64,000 nt of DNA. It comes from Cellulomonas denverensis. GTDB lineage: Bacteria > Actinomycetota > Actinomycetes > Actinomycetales > Cellulomonadaceae. The stretch is from the NCBI RefSeq assembly GCF_012396125.1, contig NZ_JAAXOX010000001.1, positions 372,001 to 436,000 of the forward strand, given 5' to 3'. Of this stretch, positions 45,451-54,230 are shown piece after piece. The position numbers were made by a program, and so were the translations under genes. Numbering within the stretch: the stretch's first letter is position 1; every line of letters begins with the position of its first letter. The notes beneath the pieces were generated by a model. It saw only the letters and a list, made by a program, of their open reading frames with translations. It was not told the DNA's origin and did not search any database.

Positions 45451-46262
45451 CGGTTCTCCTCGGAGATGAAGGTGGTGGTCAGGGCCCCGAGCCCGGCGAC
45501 CCGGACGGTCACCATGTCCCCGGGGGCCAGCGGGGTGTGCACGGCCTGCGCCGCGTCGGAGCGGGCCGGGGTGCCGGTGGAGATGACGTCGCCGGGTTCG
45601 AGGGTGATCACCTGCGACAGGTAGTGGATGAGGAACGCCACGCCGAAGACCATCGCGTCGGTGGACGACCGCACGGTGACCTCCCCGTTGCGCTCCACCT
45701 CGACCGACCGCCCGGCCAGGTCGCCGAACTCGTCCGGAGTGACCAGCCAGGGCCCCAGCGGCCCGAAGCCGTCGATGCTCTTGCCCAGCGCCCACTGGTT
45801 GGTCCGGCTCTGCCAGTCCCGGTCCGAGACGTCGTTGAACAGGGTGTAGCCGGCCACGTGGTCCAGCGCCTCGGCCTCGGACACCCGGTGCGCCCGGCGG
45901 CCGATCACCACGGCGATCTCGCCCTCGTAGTCGACCTGGGTGGTCGCCGGCCACAGCACCACCGGATCCTGGGGGCCGGCCAGCACGTTGGCGGTCTTGA
46001 CGAAGATGTTCGGGAACTCCGGGTCCGGGGTCTCCAGGTGGCCGCGGTAGTTGTAACCGACGCACCAGATCGTGCCCGGCCGGACCGGCGGGCCGAGGCG
46101 CACCGAGTCCAGCGCGGGCAGGGTGGCGGGGTCGGTGGCGGCCACCGCACGCTCCCGGTCCTCGCCCGGGTCCAGGGCCAGCACCCGGTCGGTCCCGTCG
46201 GGCGCGCGCAGCACCACCCCCGGGCGCTCGCCCCGGTCGGTCCTGATCGTCACCAGTCGCAT
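45447..46262 (-). CDS. Fumarylacetoacetate hydrolase (FAH) family enzyme
   Basis: The protein has 271 residues. The FAH core starts VGYNYRGHLE. The metal site elements are DYEGEIAVVIG near 115, GYTLFNDVSDRDWQ near 140 and a downstream GDVISTGTP. Members hydrolyse or decarboxylate beta-diketo acids such as 2,4-diketo-3-deoxy-L-rhamnonate, fumarylpyruvate or acylpyruvates. The standard kdu and rha routes need no such step, so its role here is unclear: a side route of rhamnose or uronate oxidation, or removal of a by-product. It lies between GH105 and kduD with a 4-bp overlap to the latter. Confidence 0.82.
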   Translation of the reverse strand: MRLVTIRTDRGERPGVVLRAPDGTDRVLALDPGEDRERAVAATDPATLPALDSVRLGPPVRPGTIWCVGYNYRGHLETPDPEFPNIFVKTANVLAGPQDPVVLWPATTQVDYEGEIAVVIGRRAHRVSEAEALDHVAGYTLFNDVSDRDWQSRTNQWALGKSIDGFGPLGPWLVTPDEFGDLAGRSVEVERNGEVTVRSSTDAMVFGVAFLIHYLSQVITLEPGDVISTGTPARSDAAQAVHTPLAPGDMVTVRVAGLGALTTTFISEENR

Positions 46263-46277
46263 CGGTCCGTCCTTCGC

Positions 46278-47432
46278 TCAGTAGTAGGTCCGCAGGTACT
46301 CGGCCAGGCACAGGATTGCCATCGCCTGGCCGTACGGCATCGAGGTGCGCGGGATCGCCCGGTAGAAGTCCAGGTCGGAGCCCATCCCGGTGCCGAAGGA
46401 CACCTGCTGCAGCTCGCCGTCGCCGGAGATGTTGGCGATGATCGCCCGCACCGCCCGCTCGGCGACGTCGGTGTAGGCGGGGTCCAGGTAGCCCTTGCGC
46501 ACCGCCTTGAGCACGCCGTACGCGATCCCGGCGGTGGCCGAGGCCTCCAGGTAGGACTCCGGGTCGTCCAGCAGGGTGTGCCAGAGCCCCGACTCGTCCT
46601 GCAGCCGGGCCAGCGCCGCGACCTGGGCGTCCAGCACCTCCAGCAGGAACCGCCGGGTCGGGTCGTCGGCGGGCAGGTCGACCAGTTCCAGGAAGTCCGG
46701 GATCACCATGGTCAGCCAGGAGTTCCCCCGCGCCCAGCGTGCCCGGGCGAAGTTGTGGTTCCCGTCGAAGCTCCAGCCGTGGAACCACAGCCCGGTCTCC
46801 CGGTCCATCAGGTACGCCACGTGGGTCAGGAACTGGAAGGTCGCCTCCCGGACGTACTGCGGGCGGTCCAGCAGCAGGCCGATCTTGGTCAGCGGGAGCA
46901 CCGTCATCATCAGGGTGTCGTCCCAGAGCTGGTGGTGGTTCTCCTCCGCCAGGGTCAGGTGCTGCATCCCGCCGTGCGGCGTGCGCGGCATCTCCCGCAT
47001 CGCCCACTCGGCCCAGGAGTCCAGCCAGGGCAGGAAGGTGCAGTCGCGCTCCTTCTCGTACAGGTTGGCCAGGGTGAGGAACGGCGCCATCGTGTTGACG
47101 TTCTTGGTGGTGCCCTCCGCCAACCGGGCGGCGAACCACTCGTCCACGATGTCGCGCATCCGGCGGTCGGCGGTCTGGTCGTAGTACTGCCAGATCCCGT
47201 ACAGACCGATGCCGTGCGTCCACTCCCAGCCGGCCCAGCCCTTGGTGTCGATCACCCGGCCGTCATCCAGCCGGAGCAGGAACTCGCCGGTCTCATCGGT
47301 GATGTGCACCAGGTTCTCGGTCAGCCGGCAGACCAGCTCCTGGATCCCGGCGCGGTCGATGAACCGCTCCGGCGCCCGCAGCAACGGGCTGTGCTTGACC
47401 GGCCACACCGGCTGGTCCTGGGTTCGCGTCAT
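46278..47432 (-). CDS. Unsaturated rhamnogalacturonyl hydrolase, GH105
   Basis: The protein has 384 residues and an alpha/alpha-barrel of the YteR/RhiN type. Characteristic segments are GWEWTHGIGLYGIWQYY near the start, HHQLWDDTLMMTVLPL with the general-acid Asp near 140, RARWARGNSWLTMVIPD near 220 and EASATAGIAYGVLKAV near 285. There is no signal peptide, so it acts on imported substrate. It hydrates the unsaturated uronate of GalA-Rha disaccharides, releasing rhamnose and the keto-uronate used by KduI. ATG 47432 is preferred (GGGGA 5 nt upstream); ATG 47444 would add four residues. Confidence 0.92.
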   Translation of the reverse strand: MTRTQDQPVWPVKHSPLLRAPERFIDRAGIQELVCRLTENLVHITDETGEFLLRLDDGRVIDTKGWAGWEWTHGIGLYGIWQYYDQTADRRMRDIVDEWFAARLAEGTTKNVNTMAPFLTLANLYEKERDCTFLPWLDSWAEWAMREMPRTPHGGMQHLTLAEENHHQLWDDTLMMTVLPLTKIGLLLDRPQYVREATFQFLTHVAYLMDRETGLWFHGWSFDGNHNFARARWARGNSWLTMVIPDFLELVDLPADDPTRRFLLEVLDAQVAALARLQDESGLWHTLLDDPESYLEASATAGIAYGVLKAVRKGYLDPAYTDVAERAVRAIIANISGDGELQQVSFGTGMGSDLDFYRAIPRTSMPYGQAMAILCLAEYLRTYY

Positions 47433-47460
47433 GGCCTTCCCCATTCTGTCCGGTGAGCGG

Positions 47461-48282
47461 TCATACCCACGGCGAGTCGATGTCGAATGCGTGGGCGACG
47501 CCGGAGATCTCCGCGCGGGTCAGGCCCTCGGCAGCCCGGCCGGCGACCAGGTCCATGTACTCGTACTTCGCGCCGGTCTCGGCGTACTCCATCCGGTCCA
47601 CCGCCCGCAACACCGACACATCGGAGCGGGACATGGTGCCGTGCTTCGACCACAGCACGATCTCCGCCTCCCGCAGCCCCGCGACATTGGCGGCCTGCAT
47701 CCCGTCCGAGCCGGGGATCATGAAATCGAGCACCTCGATGCCCTGGGACACCGCGACGATGGACTCCGGCTCCCAGCGCAGGATCGCCGCGTTCATCGCT
47801 TTGGTGTCCCGGTAGGCCGGGATGTGCGACAGATAGGTCAGGTGCGGCGGCTGGGCGTGCACCACGGCCTGGAAGCCGATCCCGCGCCGGGCGACCTGGT
47901 CCTGGTGCACCGCCAAGTGGGAGTTGAACTCGGAGGTCAGCCGCTCGAACTGCCGCCGCGGCGAGCTGAACAGGGTCGCGGTGCTGCCGCCCTCGTGTAC
48001 CCGGATCGCCCCGACCGCGGCCTCCGGGTCGGCGGCGATCTGGCGCAGCCGGCGACCGGAGCCGGTGGCCAGCAGCGTCCGCCCGGCCAGCGCGGGGGCG
48101 GGGAGCGGCAGGGTGATCTGCTCGGCGATCGGGAACCGCTCCGCCGGGTCGACGTCCCAGCCGAGGTAGACCGAGATGTTCCCGGCGCCGGCCTCGGCGG
48201 CGTCGAGCTCGCAGATCCGGGCGCCGGCCTCGCCCATGGCGCGTAGCAGGTCGTCCAGGGACGGACGGGGGGTGTCGGACAT
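47461..48282 (-). CDS. rhaD: Rhamnulose-1-phosphate aldolase RhaD
   Basis: The protein has 273 residues and is a class II aldolase. AGAGNISVYL (phosphate loop) is near residue 32, VVHAQPPHLTYLSH (zinc His pair) near 140 and WSKHGTMSRSDVS (third His) near 211. It splits L-rhamnulose 1-phosphate into DHAP and L-lactaldehyde. Gaps of 15-30 bp to rhaB and the GH105 gene fit one operon. The order rhaI-rhaB-rhaD follows the pathway. Confidence 0.93.
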   Translation of the reverse strand: MSDTPRPSLDDLLRAMGEAGARICELDAAEAGAGNISVYLGWDVDPAERFPIAEQITLPLPAPALAGRTLLATGSGRRLRQIAADPEAAVGAIRVHEGGSTATLFSSPRRQFERLTSEFNSHLAVHQDQVARRGIGFQAVVHAQPPHLTYLSHIPAYRDTKAMNAAILRWEPESIVAVSQGIEVLDFMIPGSDGMQAANVAGLREAEIVLWSKHGTMSRSDVSVLRAVDRMEYAETGAKYEYMDLVAGRAAEGLTRAEISGVAHAFDIDSPWV

Positions 48283-48297
48283 CGTGATCTTCCTTCG

Positions 48298-49785
48298 TCA
48301 GAGGGCGGGCAGCAGGTCCCGCAGGCGGTCCTCGGCCCGCTGCCAGGGCTGGTCGGGCGAGTCGGGGTGGTAGGTGGCCGGGTGGGTGGAGGCGCGGACC
48401 ACGGCCCGGACGGCGGGCAGTCCGCCGTCCAGCAGACCGAGGGCGAGCGCCTGGGTGAGCAGGTTGCCGATCGCGGTGGCCTCGGCCGGGCCGGCGACCA
48501 CCGGCAGCCCGGTGGCGGATGCGGTCAGCCGGCACAGCAGGTCGTTGCGGGCGCCGCCGCCGACCACGTGCACCACCTGCACCGGCCGGCCGGTGAGCCC
48601 GGACAGCCGGTGGATCGCCCGGCGGTACCCGAGCGCCAGGGAGTCCAGCACGCAGCGCAGCACCTCGGCGGGGCCGGCCGGTTCGGGTTGCCCGGTCCGG
48701 CGGGCGGCGGCCCGGATCCTGGCGGGCATGTCACCGGGCGGGACGAAGGCGGGGTCGTCGACGTCCACCACGGTGCGCAGGCCGGGCACGTGCACGGCGG
48801 CCGCGCACAGGGCGTCCAGGTCCTGCGGGTCGCCGGCCTCGGCCCAGGTGCGCAGGCACTCCTGCACCAGCCACAGCCCGGCGACGTTGCGCAGGTACCG
48901 CACGGTGCCGTCCACGCCGAGCTCGTTGGCGGCGTTCGCGGCCCGGCTCGCGCCGGTCAGCACCGGGGTGGGCAGTTCGATCCCGACCAGCGACCAGGTG
49001 CCGGAGGAGATCCACGCCGCGGGCTGGTCGTCCAGCGGGACCGCGGCCACCGCGGAGGCGGTGTCGTGCGATCCGACCGCGACGTGCCGGGCACCGGGCA
49101 GTCCCAGCTCCGGCCGCAGCTCGCCGAGCACGGTGCCGGGTTCGGCCAGCGGGGCGAGCAGACCGCGCACCTCACCGGTCGCCGAGCGGGCCAGGGCATC
49201 GAGCACCTGCGGGCTCCACTGCCGGGTGACCGGGTCGAGCATGCCGGTGGTGGAGGCGTTGGTGACCTCGGTGACCTCCGCGCCGGACAGCCAGTAGCCG
49301 AGCAGGTCCGGGATCAGCAGCAGCCGGTCCGCCGCGCGCAGGGCGGTGGTCCCGGCGGCGGCCAGCAGTTGGAGCACCGTGGTGAACGGCTGTGCCTGGC
49401 TGCCGGTGGCGGCGTAGTGCGCGGCCGGGTCCAGCAGTCCGGCGAAGCGCTCGGCGGCCCCGGCGGTGCGCCCGTCCCGGTAGTGCACGGGATTGCCCAG
49501 CAGCACGCGGTCCCGGTCCAGCAGCCCGAAGTCCACCGCCCAGGTGTCGACGCCGACCGAGGCCACCGGGCCGTGCGCACGCGCCGCCACCCGCAGCCCG
49601 TCCCGCACCCCGGCCCACAGACCCAGCACGTCCCAGTGCAGCCGCTCGGCGCTGCGCTCCGGGGTGCGGACCGGGCGGTTCGGGAACCGGGCGGCCTCGT
49701 GGGTGACCAGGCGCCCGCCGTCCAGGCGGCCGGCGATCACGCGCCCGCTGGAGGCGCCGAGGTCGACCGCGACCAGGGTGGACAT
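48298..49785 (-). CDS. rhaB: Rhamnulokinase RhaB
   Basis: The protein has 495 residues and is of FGGY kinase type. It begins TLVAVDLGASSGRVIAGRLD (phosphate-1 motif). VGVDTWAVDFGLLD is typical of rhamnulokinase near residue 78, AVGSHDTASAVAAVP near 235 carries the catalytic Asp, SSGTWSLVGIELP follows, and VVHVVGGGARNDLLCRLTA near 415 binds ATP. It phosphorylates L-rhamnulose at C1. ATG 49785 starts the conserved N-terminus; an 11-residue extension was rejected. Confidence 0.95.
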   Translation of the reverse strand: MSTLVAVDLGASSGRVIAGRLDGGRLVTHEAARFPNRPVRTPERSAERLHWDVLGLWAGVRDGLRVAARAHGPVASVGVDTWAVDFGLLDRDRVLLGNPVHYRDGRTAGAAERFAGLLDPAAHYAATGSQAQPFTTVLQLLAAAGTTALRAADRLLLIPDLLGYWLSGAEVTEVTNASTTGMLDPVTRQWSPQVLDALARSATGEVRGLLAPLAEPGTVLGELRPELGLPGARHVAVGSHDTASAVAAVPLDDQPAAWISSGTWSLVGIELPTPVLTGASRAANAANELGVDGTVRYLRNVAGLWLVQECLRTWAEAGDPQDLDALCAAAVHVPGLRTVVDVDDPAFVPPGDMPARIRAAARRTGQPEPAGPAEVLRCVLDSLALGYRRAIHRLSGLTGRPVQVVHVVGGGARNDLLCRLTASATGLPVVAGPAEATAIGNLLTQALALGLLDGGLPAVRAVVRASTHPATYHPDSPDQPWQRAEDRLRDLLPAL

Positions 49786-49789
49786 CGGC

Positions 49790-50983
49790 TCAGGCCCCCC
49801 AGCCGGCCTGCACGCCACCGGCCCGCTCGGCGGCGATCAGCTCGGCGTAGCCGGAGGTGGCGTAGGCGGCCATCGGGTCCCGGGGCAGTCCGCGGGACTC
49901 GCGCCAGTCGCCCAGCGCCGGGCGCACGTCGGTGTAGAAGGCGTCCATGTACACCGCGTTCGCGGCCAGCACGTCCCCGGCGTCCTGGGCCGCCCGCAGC
50001 GACTCGGTGTCGATCAGCAGGGCCCGGGCGGTCATCTCCTGGACGTTGAGCACCGAGCGGATCTGGCCCGGGATCTTGTCCTCGATGTTGTGGCACTGGT
50101 CGAGCATGAAGGCGACCGGGCTGCCGTCGTCCAGACCGCCGCCCCGCACCACCTCGGCCAGGATCCGGAACAGCTGGAACGGGTCGGCGGCGCCCACGAT
50201 CAGGTCGTCGTCGGCGTAGAACCGGGAGTTGAAGTCGAAGGAGCCGAGCTTCCCGAGCCGCAGCAACTGGGCCACGATGAACTCGATGTTGGTGCTCGGG
50301 GCGTGGTGGCCGGTGTCCAGGCAGACCAGCGCCCGCTCGCCGAGCGCGGTGACGTGCGCGAAGGCGGTGCCCCAGTCCGGGACGTCCATCGTGTAGAAGA
50401 ACGGCTCGAAGATCTTGTACTCCAGCACCAGCCGCTGGTCCGGGCCGAGCCGGTCGTAGATGGTGCGCAGGGACTCGGCCAGCCGGTCCTGGCGGCCGCG
50501 GAGGTCGCCCTGGCCCGGGTAGTTGGTGCCGTCCGGCAGCCAGATCTTCAGGTCCCGCGAGCCGGTGGCGTCCATCACCTCGATGCAGCGCAGGTGGTGG
50601 TCGACCGCCTTGCGCCGGATCGCCGGGTCGACGTGGGTCAGCGAACCGAATTTGTAGTCGTCGTCCTGGAAGGTGTTGGAGTTGATCGTCCCCAGCCGCA
50701 CCCCCTGGTCGTCGGCGAAGGCCGCGAGCTTCCCGAAGTCGTCGACCAGGTCCCACGGGATGTGCAGCGCGACGCTGGGCGCCAGGCCGGTCAGCCGGTG
50801 CACCTGCGCGGCGTCGGCGATCTTCTCCTGGATGGTCCGCGGGGTGCCGGGGGTGCCGTAGACCTTGAACCGGGTCCCGGCATTGCCGAAGGCCCAGGAC
50901 GGCAGCTCGATCGCCTGGCGGCCGAGGGTGGTGAGCAGTGCGTCGTCGAACACGCCGGACTCCTGATCGTTGAACTGGTTCAT
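49790..50983 (-). CDS. rhaI: L-rhamnose isomerase RhaI (xylose-isomerase-like type)
   Basis: The protein has 397 residues with a TIM barrel of the RhaI type also found in Bacillus and Pseudomonas. Metal-site segments are VLEYKIFEPFFYTMDVPDWG near 210, LVCLDTGHHAPSTNIEF near 240, FDFNSRFYADDDLIVG near 270 and DQCHNIEDKIPGQI near 310. It interconverts L-rhamnose and L-rhamnulose. ATG 50983 begins MNQFND. Its start overlaps neither neighbour; rhaM stops 7 bp upstream and rhaB starts 4 bp downstream. Confidence 0.93.
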   Translation of the reverse strand: MNQFNDQESGVFDDALLTTLGRQAIELPSWAFGNAGTRFKVYGTPGTPRTIQEKIADAAQVHRLTGLAPSVALHIPWDLVDDFGKLAAFADDQGVRLGTINSNTFQDDDYKFGSLTHVDPAIRRKAVDHHLRCIEVMDATGSRDLKIWLPDGTNYPGQGDLRGRQDRLAESLRTIYDRLGPDQRLVLEYKIFEPFFYTMDVPDWGTAFAHVTALGERALVCLDTGHHAPSTNIEFIVAQLLRLGKLGSFDFNSRFYADDDLIVGAADPFQLFRILAEVVRGGGLDDGSPVAFMLDQCHNIEDKIPGQIRSVLNVQEMTARALLIDTESLRAAQDAGDVLAANAVYMDAFYTDVRPALGDWRESRGLPRDPMAAYATSGYAELIAAERAGGVQAGWGA

Positions 50984-50990
50984 GGCCACG

Positions 50991-51344
50991 TCAGCACCCC
51001 TCCGTGGGCAGGCCGGCCGCCCGGAGCTGGTCCGCCAGGCAGAACACCTCGGGCAGGTACTCAAAGCCCCGGTCCGGGTCGCCGTCCCTGGCGAACAGCC
51101 CGGCCATCTCCCGCTGCCAGCGCGCATTCACCTCGGTGGCGGCGATCCGGGCCTGCGCCAGGTCGCGGTCGTCGGCCTCGAAGAACCCGACCAGCAGGCC
51201 GTCGGGGCGTAGGAACAGCGAGTAGTGCCGCCAGCCCGCGTCCCGCAGGGCGATCAGCAGTCCCGGCCACACCGCGGCGTGCCGCTCGCGGTAGCGGTCC
51301 AGGTGCCGGGGGTCGACCTGGGAGGTGAAGCAGTAGCGGGGCAT
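50991..51344 (-). CDS. rhaM: L-rhamnose mutarotase RhaM
   Basis: The 117-residue protein is a full-length dimeric alpha/beta-barrel mutarotase. RYCFTSQVDPRHLDRYRERHAAVWPGLLIALRDAGWRHYSLFL carries the conserved His and Tyr/Trp cluster; VGFFEADD and EYLPEVFCL complete the fold. It interconverts alpha and beta L-rhamnose before isomerisation. GAGAGAG precedes the ATG. An inverted repeat CGTTC-C-GAACG sits 11-21 bp upstream (51355-51365), which might be a secondary operator. Confidence 0.93.
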   Translation of the reverse strand: MPRYCFTSQVDPRHLDRYRERHAAVWPGLLIALRDAGWRHYSLFLRPDGLLVGFFEADDRDLAQARIAATEVNARWQREMAGLFARDGDPDRGFEYLPEVFCLADQLRAAGLPTEGC

Positions 51345-51407
51345 CGGGCTCTCTCGTTCCGAACGGGCCCGGCGGCCGGAGTTGGTCCGGCCGCCGGGCA
51401 GGGGGTC

Positions 51408-52784
51408 TCACACCCGGGCGGGCTCGGCCGCGGGGGCCGCAGCGCCGGCCGGCGATTCCAGGTCCGCGAGCGAGGTGCCCCTGGTCTCCCGGGTCAGCAG
51501 CGCCGCGATCGAGGCGACCAGGGTGATCCCGAAGGTCGCCGCACCGATCACCAGCGGCACGTTGTCCGCCCCGGGCGGGGCGATCGCGGTGAAGATGGTC
51601 GGGAAGAACGCCGCCAGCATCAGGCCGATGTTCTGCGACACCGCGAAGCCGGTGACCCGGATCCGCATCGGGAACTGCTCCTGGAAGAAGGTGGCGAAGG
51701 TGGCGTTCCACATCTGGAAGAAGATGCCCTGGACGATGACCACCAGCACGAAGACCATCACCAGGTTCCCGCGCTCGATCATCAGCAGGTAGACCCCGGA
51801 CAGCGCACCGCCGGCCAGCCCGCCGACCACCATGAACATCCGGCGGCCGAACCGGTCGGACAGTGCCCCGAACACCGGGATCGTGCCCACCGCGGTCAGG
51901 TTGGCCACCAGGGTGACCCAGAGGAACTCACTGGTGGTGAAGCCGATGCCGTAGCCCTCCTGGGTGGCGTACGAGACACCGAAGACCAGGGTGGCCATGC
52001 CGATCACGTTGGTGAAGGTCATCAGGATGCACCGGAGGGTCACGCCCGGGTAGGAGCCCAGCAGCTCGGCCAGCGGGAACCGGCGCTTGGCCGACGTGGC
52101 CTGGGCCTGGAACACCGGCGGCTCCTCGACCCGGCGCCGGATGATCCAGCCGGCCAGGATGACCACCGCGCTGAGCAGGAACGGCACCCGCCAGCCCCAG
52201 CTCTCGAAGTGCTGGTCGTCCAGGATGATCGACAGCGGCAGCATCACGCCGGTGGCCAGGATGGAGCCGACCTGGGTGCCCTGCAGGCTGAACGAGGCGA
52301 AGAATCCGCGCTTGGCGTCGGGGGCGTGCTCGACGATCATCGCGCTCGCGCCGCCCAGCTCACCGGCCACCGCGAAGCCCTGCACCAGGCGCAGCAGCAC
52401 CAGCAGCGCCGGGGACAGCACGCCGACCTGGGCGTAGGTCGGCAGCAGGCCGACCGCGAAGGTGGACACGCCCATCAGCAGCATCGCGAAGACCAGGACG
52501 TCCTTGCGGCCGCGGCGGTCGCCCCAGGCGCCCAGCACGACCGCGCCGACCGGCCGGGCGACGTAGCCGACCGCGTAGGTGGCGAGCGAGGCGATGATCG
52601 CCACCGCCGGGTTGTCCTTGGCGAAGAAGATGGTCGGGAAGACCAGGGCCGCCGCCTGGGAGTAGAGGGCGAAGTCGTAGTACTCCAGGGCACTGCCGAT
52701 CCAGCCGCTCAGTGCGGCGCGCTTGGGATCCTGCTTGCCGCTCGCCGGGGCACCGGAGACCCCGGGGTTTGCCGTGCTGCTCAT
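51408..52784 (-). CDS. MFS transporter, metabolite:proton symporter (MHS) type
   Basis: The protein has 458 residues and twelve predicted helices. Family marks are SGWIGSALEYYDFALYSQAAALVFP at helix 1, GDRRGRKDVLVFAMLLMG between helices 2 and 3, LLRLVQGFAVAGELGGASAMIVEHAP at helix 4 and GALSDRFGRRMFMVVGG in the second half. MHS members such as ProP, ShiA and KgtP carry organic acids and zwitterions with protons. As first gene of the operon it probably imports the acidic unsaturated GalA-Rha disaccharide or rhamnose. ATG 52784 has AAAGAG 6 nt upstream; ATG 52790 is two codons earlier. Confidence 0.87.
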   Translation of the reverse strand: MSSTANPGVSGAPASGKQDPKRAALSGWIGSALEYYDFALYSQAAALVFPTIFFAKDNPAVAIIASLATYAVGYVARPVGAVVLGAWGDRRGRKDVLVFAMLLMGVSTFAVGLLPTYAQVGVLSPALLVLLRLVQGFAVAGELGGASAMIVEHAPDAKRGFFASFSLQGTQVGSILATGVMLPLSIILDDQHFESWGWRVPFLLSAVVILAGWIIRRRVEEPPVFQAQATSAKRRFPLAELLGSYPGVTLRCILMTFTNVIGMATLVFGVSYATQEGYGIGFTTSEFLWVTLVANLTAVGTIPVFGALSDRFGRRMFMVVGGLAGGALSGVYLLMIERGNLVMVFVLVVIVQGIFFQMWNATFATFFQEQFPMRIRVTGFAVSQNIGLMLAAFFPTIFTAIAPPGADNVPLVIGAATFGITLVASIAALLTRETRGTSLADLESPAGAAAPAAEPARV

Positions 52785-52893
52785 GCTCATCTCTTTCGTC
52801 AACGGTGACGAGGGGCCGACGGTGGCCCCTCCGAAATGTGCTGCGTGGTGCACGCCGGGGCGGCTGATCACCCCACCACGGGAGGAACAGTAA

Positions 52894-52905
52894 TGGAACG
52901 ATTCA
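52894..52905. promoter_or_regulatory. LacI-type operator-like site 1
   Basis: TGGAACGATTCA matches the generic LacI-family palindrome TGAAACGTTTCA at 10 of 12 positions. It lies 110 bp upstream of the MFS gene and 135 bp upstream of fucO, so it could control both directions. A LacI regulator is encoded at 54231-55247. Confidence 0.5.
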
Positions 52906-52999
52906 ACGACGTCACTAGGACCTTGGTCGGACCCGGCTGAGACCGGTGGCGGAGGGACCTTCGCCCCTACCGCGGCCGGGGCGCCGGTGCTGGACTCGA

Positions 53000-53011
53000 T
53001 AGAACGTTTCA
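53000..53011. promoter_or_regulatory. LacI-type operator-like site 2
   Basis: TAGAACGTTTCA also matches the LacI-family palindrome at 10 of 12 positions and shares GAACGWTTCA with site 1, 106 bp away. It is 28 bp before the fucO start, placed to block its transcription. Two sites 106 bp apart would allow looping. Confidence 0.5.
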
Positions 53012-53039
53012 TCACGCCCCGACCAGCGAAGGAACCGCC

Positions 53040-54194
53040 ATGCCCGTCCAGCGGATGATCTGGAACCAGACCGCGTACTTCGGTGCCGGAGCAGTGGAGG
53101 TGATCCCCGGCGAGCTCACCCGGCGCGGCTTCACCCGCGCGTTCGTGGTCTCCGACGCCGTGCTGGTCGACTCCGGGGTCACCGGCCGGGTCACCGGCCT
53201 GCTCGACGCCGCCGGGATCGGCTACGACGTGTACAGCGACGTCCAGCCCAACCCGCCGATCGAGAACGTCCAGGCCGGCGTCGCCGCGTTCCGGGCCTCC
53301 GGCGCCGACGTGCTGATCGCGGTCGGTGGCGGCTCCCCGCAGGACACCTGCAAGGCGATCGGCATCATCGTCGCCAACCCCGAGTTCGAGGACGTCCGCT
53401 CCCTGGAGGGCGTGGCACCCACCACCCGGCCGAGCGTGCCGATCATCGCGGTGCCGACCACGGCGGGCACCGCCTCGGAGACCACGATCAACTACGTCAT
53501 CACCGACACCGAGCGGCAGCGCAAGTTCGTCTGCGTGGACCCGCACGACATCCCGGTGCTGGCCGTGGTCGACCCGGAGATGATGGCCACCGCCCCGCGG
53601 GCACTCAAGGTCGCCACCGGTCTGGACGCGCTCACCCACGCCATCGAGGGCTACACCACCGCGGGTGCCTGGGAGCTGTCCGACCTGTTCCACCTGAAGG
53701 CGATCCAGACCATCGCCGACTCGCTGCGGGCGGCGGCGGACGGCGACCCGGCCGCGATGGAGCGGATGGCGCTGGCCCAGTACGTGGCCGGGATGGGCTA
53801 CTCCAATGTCGGGCTCGGCCTGGTGCACGCGATGGCCCACCCGCTCGGCGCGTTCTACTCCGCGCCGCACGGGGTGGCGAACGGCATCCTGCTCGCGCCG
53901 GTGATGGCCTTCAACGCCGCCGCCACCGGGGAGAAGCTGCGCGACATCGCCGCGGCCTTCGGGGTGCAGGGCGCCGCCACCATGCCGCTGGACGAGGCCC
54001 GCGCCGCCGCGGTGGACGCGGTCGCCACCCTCACCCGGGACCTGGGCAACCCGACCACGATCACCGCGGTCGGCGCCACCGAGGCCGACCTCCCGGCACT
54101 GGCCCAGGCCGCCTTCGACGACGTGTGCGCCGGCGGCAATCCGCGCCCCGCCACCGTCGCCGAGATCGAGGAGCTCTACCGCTCCCTGCTCTGA
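53040..54194 (+). CDS. fucO: Lactaldehyde reductase (iron-dependent alcohol dehydrogenase)
   Basis: The protein has 384 residues and is of FucO type. It starts MIWNQTAYFGAGAVEVIP, binds NAD at VGGGSPQDTCKAIGI near residue 98 and has AVPTTAGTASETT near 138. Iron ligands are in ATGLDALTHAIEGY, LVHAMAHPLGAFYSAPHG (His residues) and the preceding Asp. It reduces L-lactaldehyde from RhaD to 1,2-propanediol. The gene is divergent from the rha/kdu operon and shares its control region. AGGA lies 6 nt before the ATG. Confidence 0.93.
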   Translation: MPVQRMIWNQTAYFGAGAVEVIPGELTRRGFTRAFVVSDAVLVDSGVTGRVTGLLDAAGIGYDVYSDVQPNPPIENVQAGVAAFRASGADVLIAVGGGSPQDTCKAIGIIVANPEFEDVRSLEGVAPTTRPSVPIIAVPTTAGTASETTINYVITDTERQRKFVCVDPHDIPVLAVVDPEMMATAPRALKVATGLDALTHAIEGYTTAGAWELSDLFHLKAIQTIADSLRAAADGDPAAMERMALAQYVAGMGYSNVGLGLVHAMAHPLGAFYSAPHGVANGILLAPVMAFNAAATGEKLRDIAAAFGVQGAATMPLDEARAAAVDAVATLTRDLGNPTTITAVGATEADLPALAQAAFDDVCAGGNPRPATVAEIEELYRSLL

Positions 54195-54230
54195 CCCCGG
54201 CGGTCCCGGCCCGGCGGCGCAGCCCCGCTG

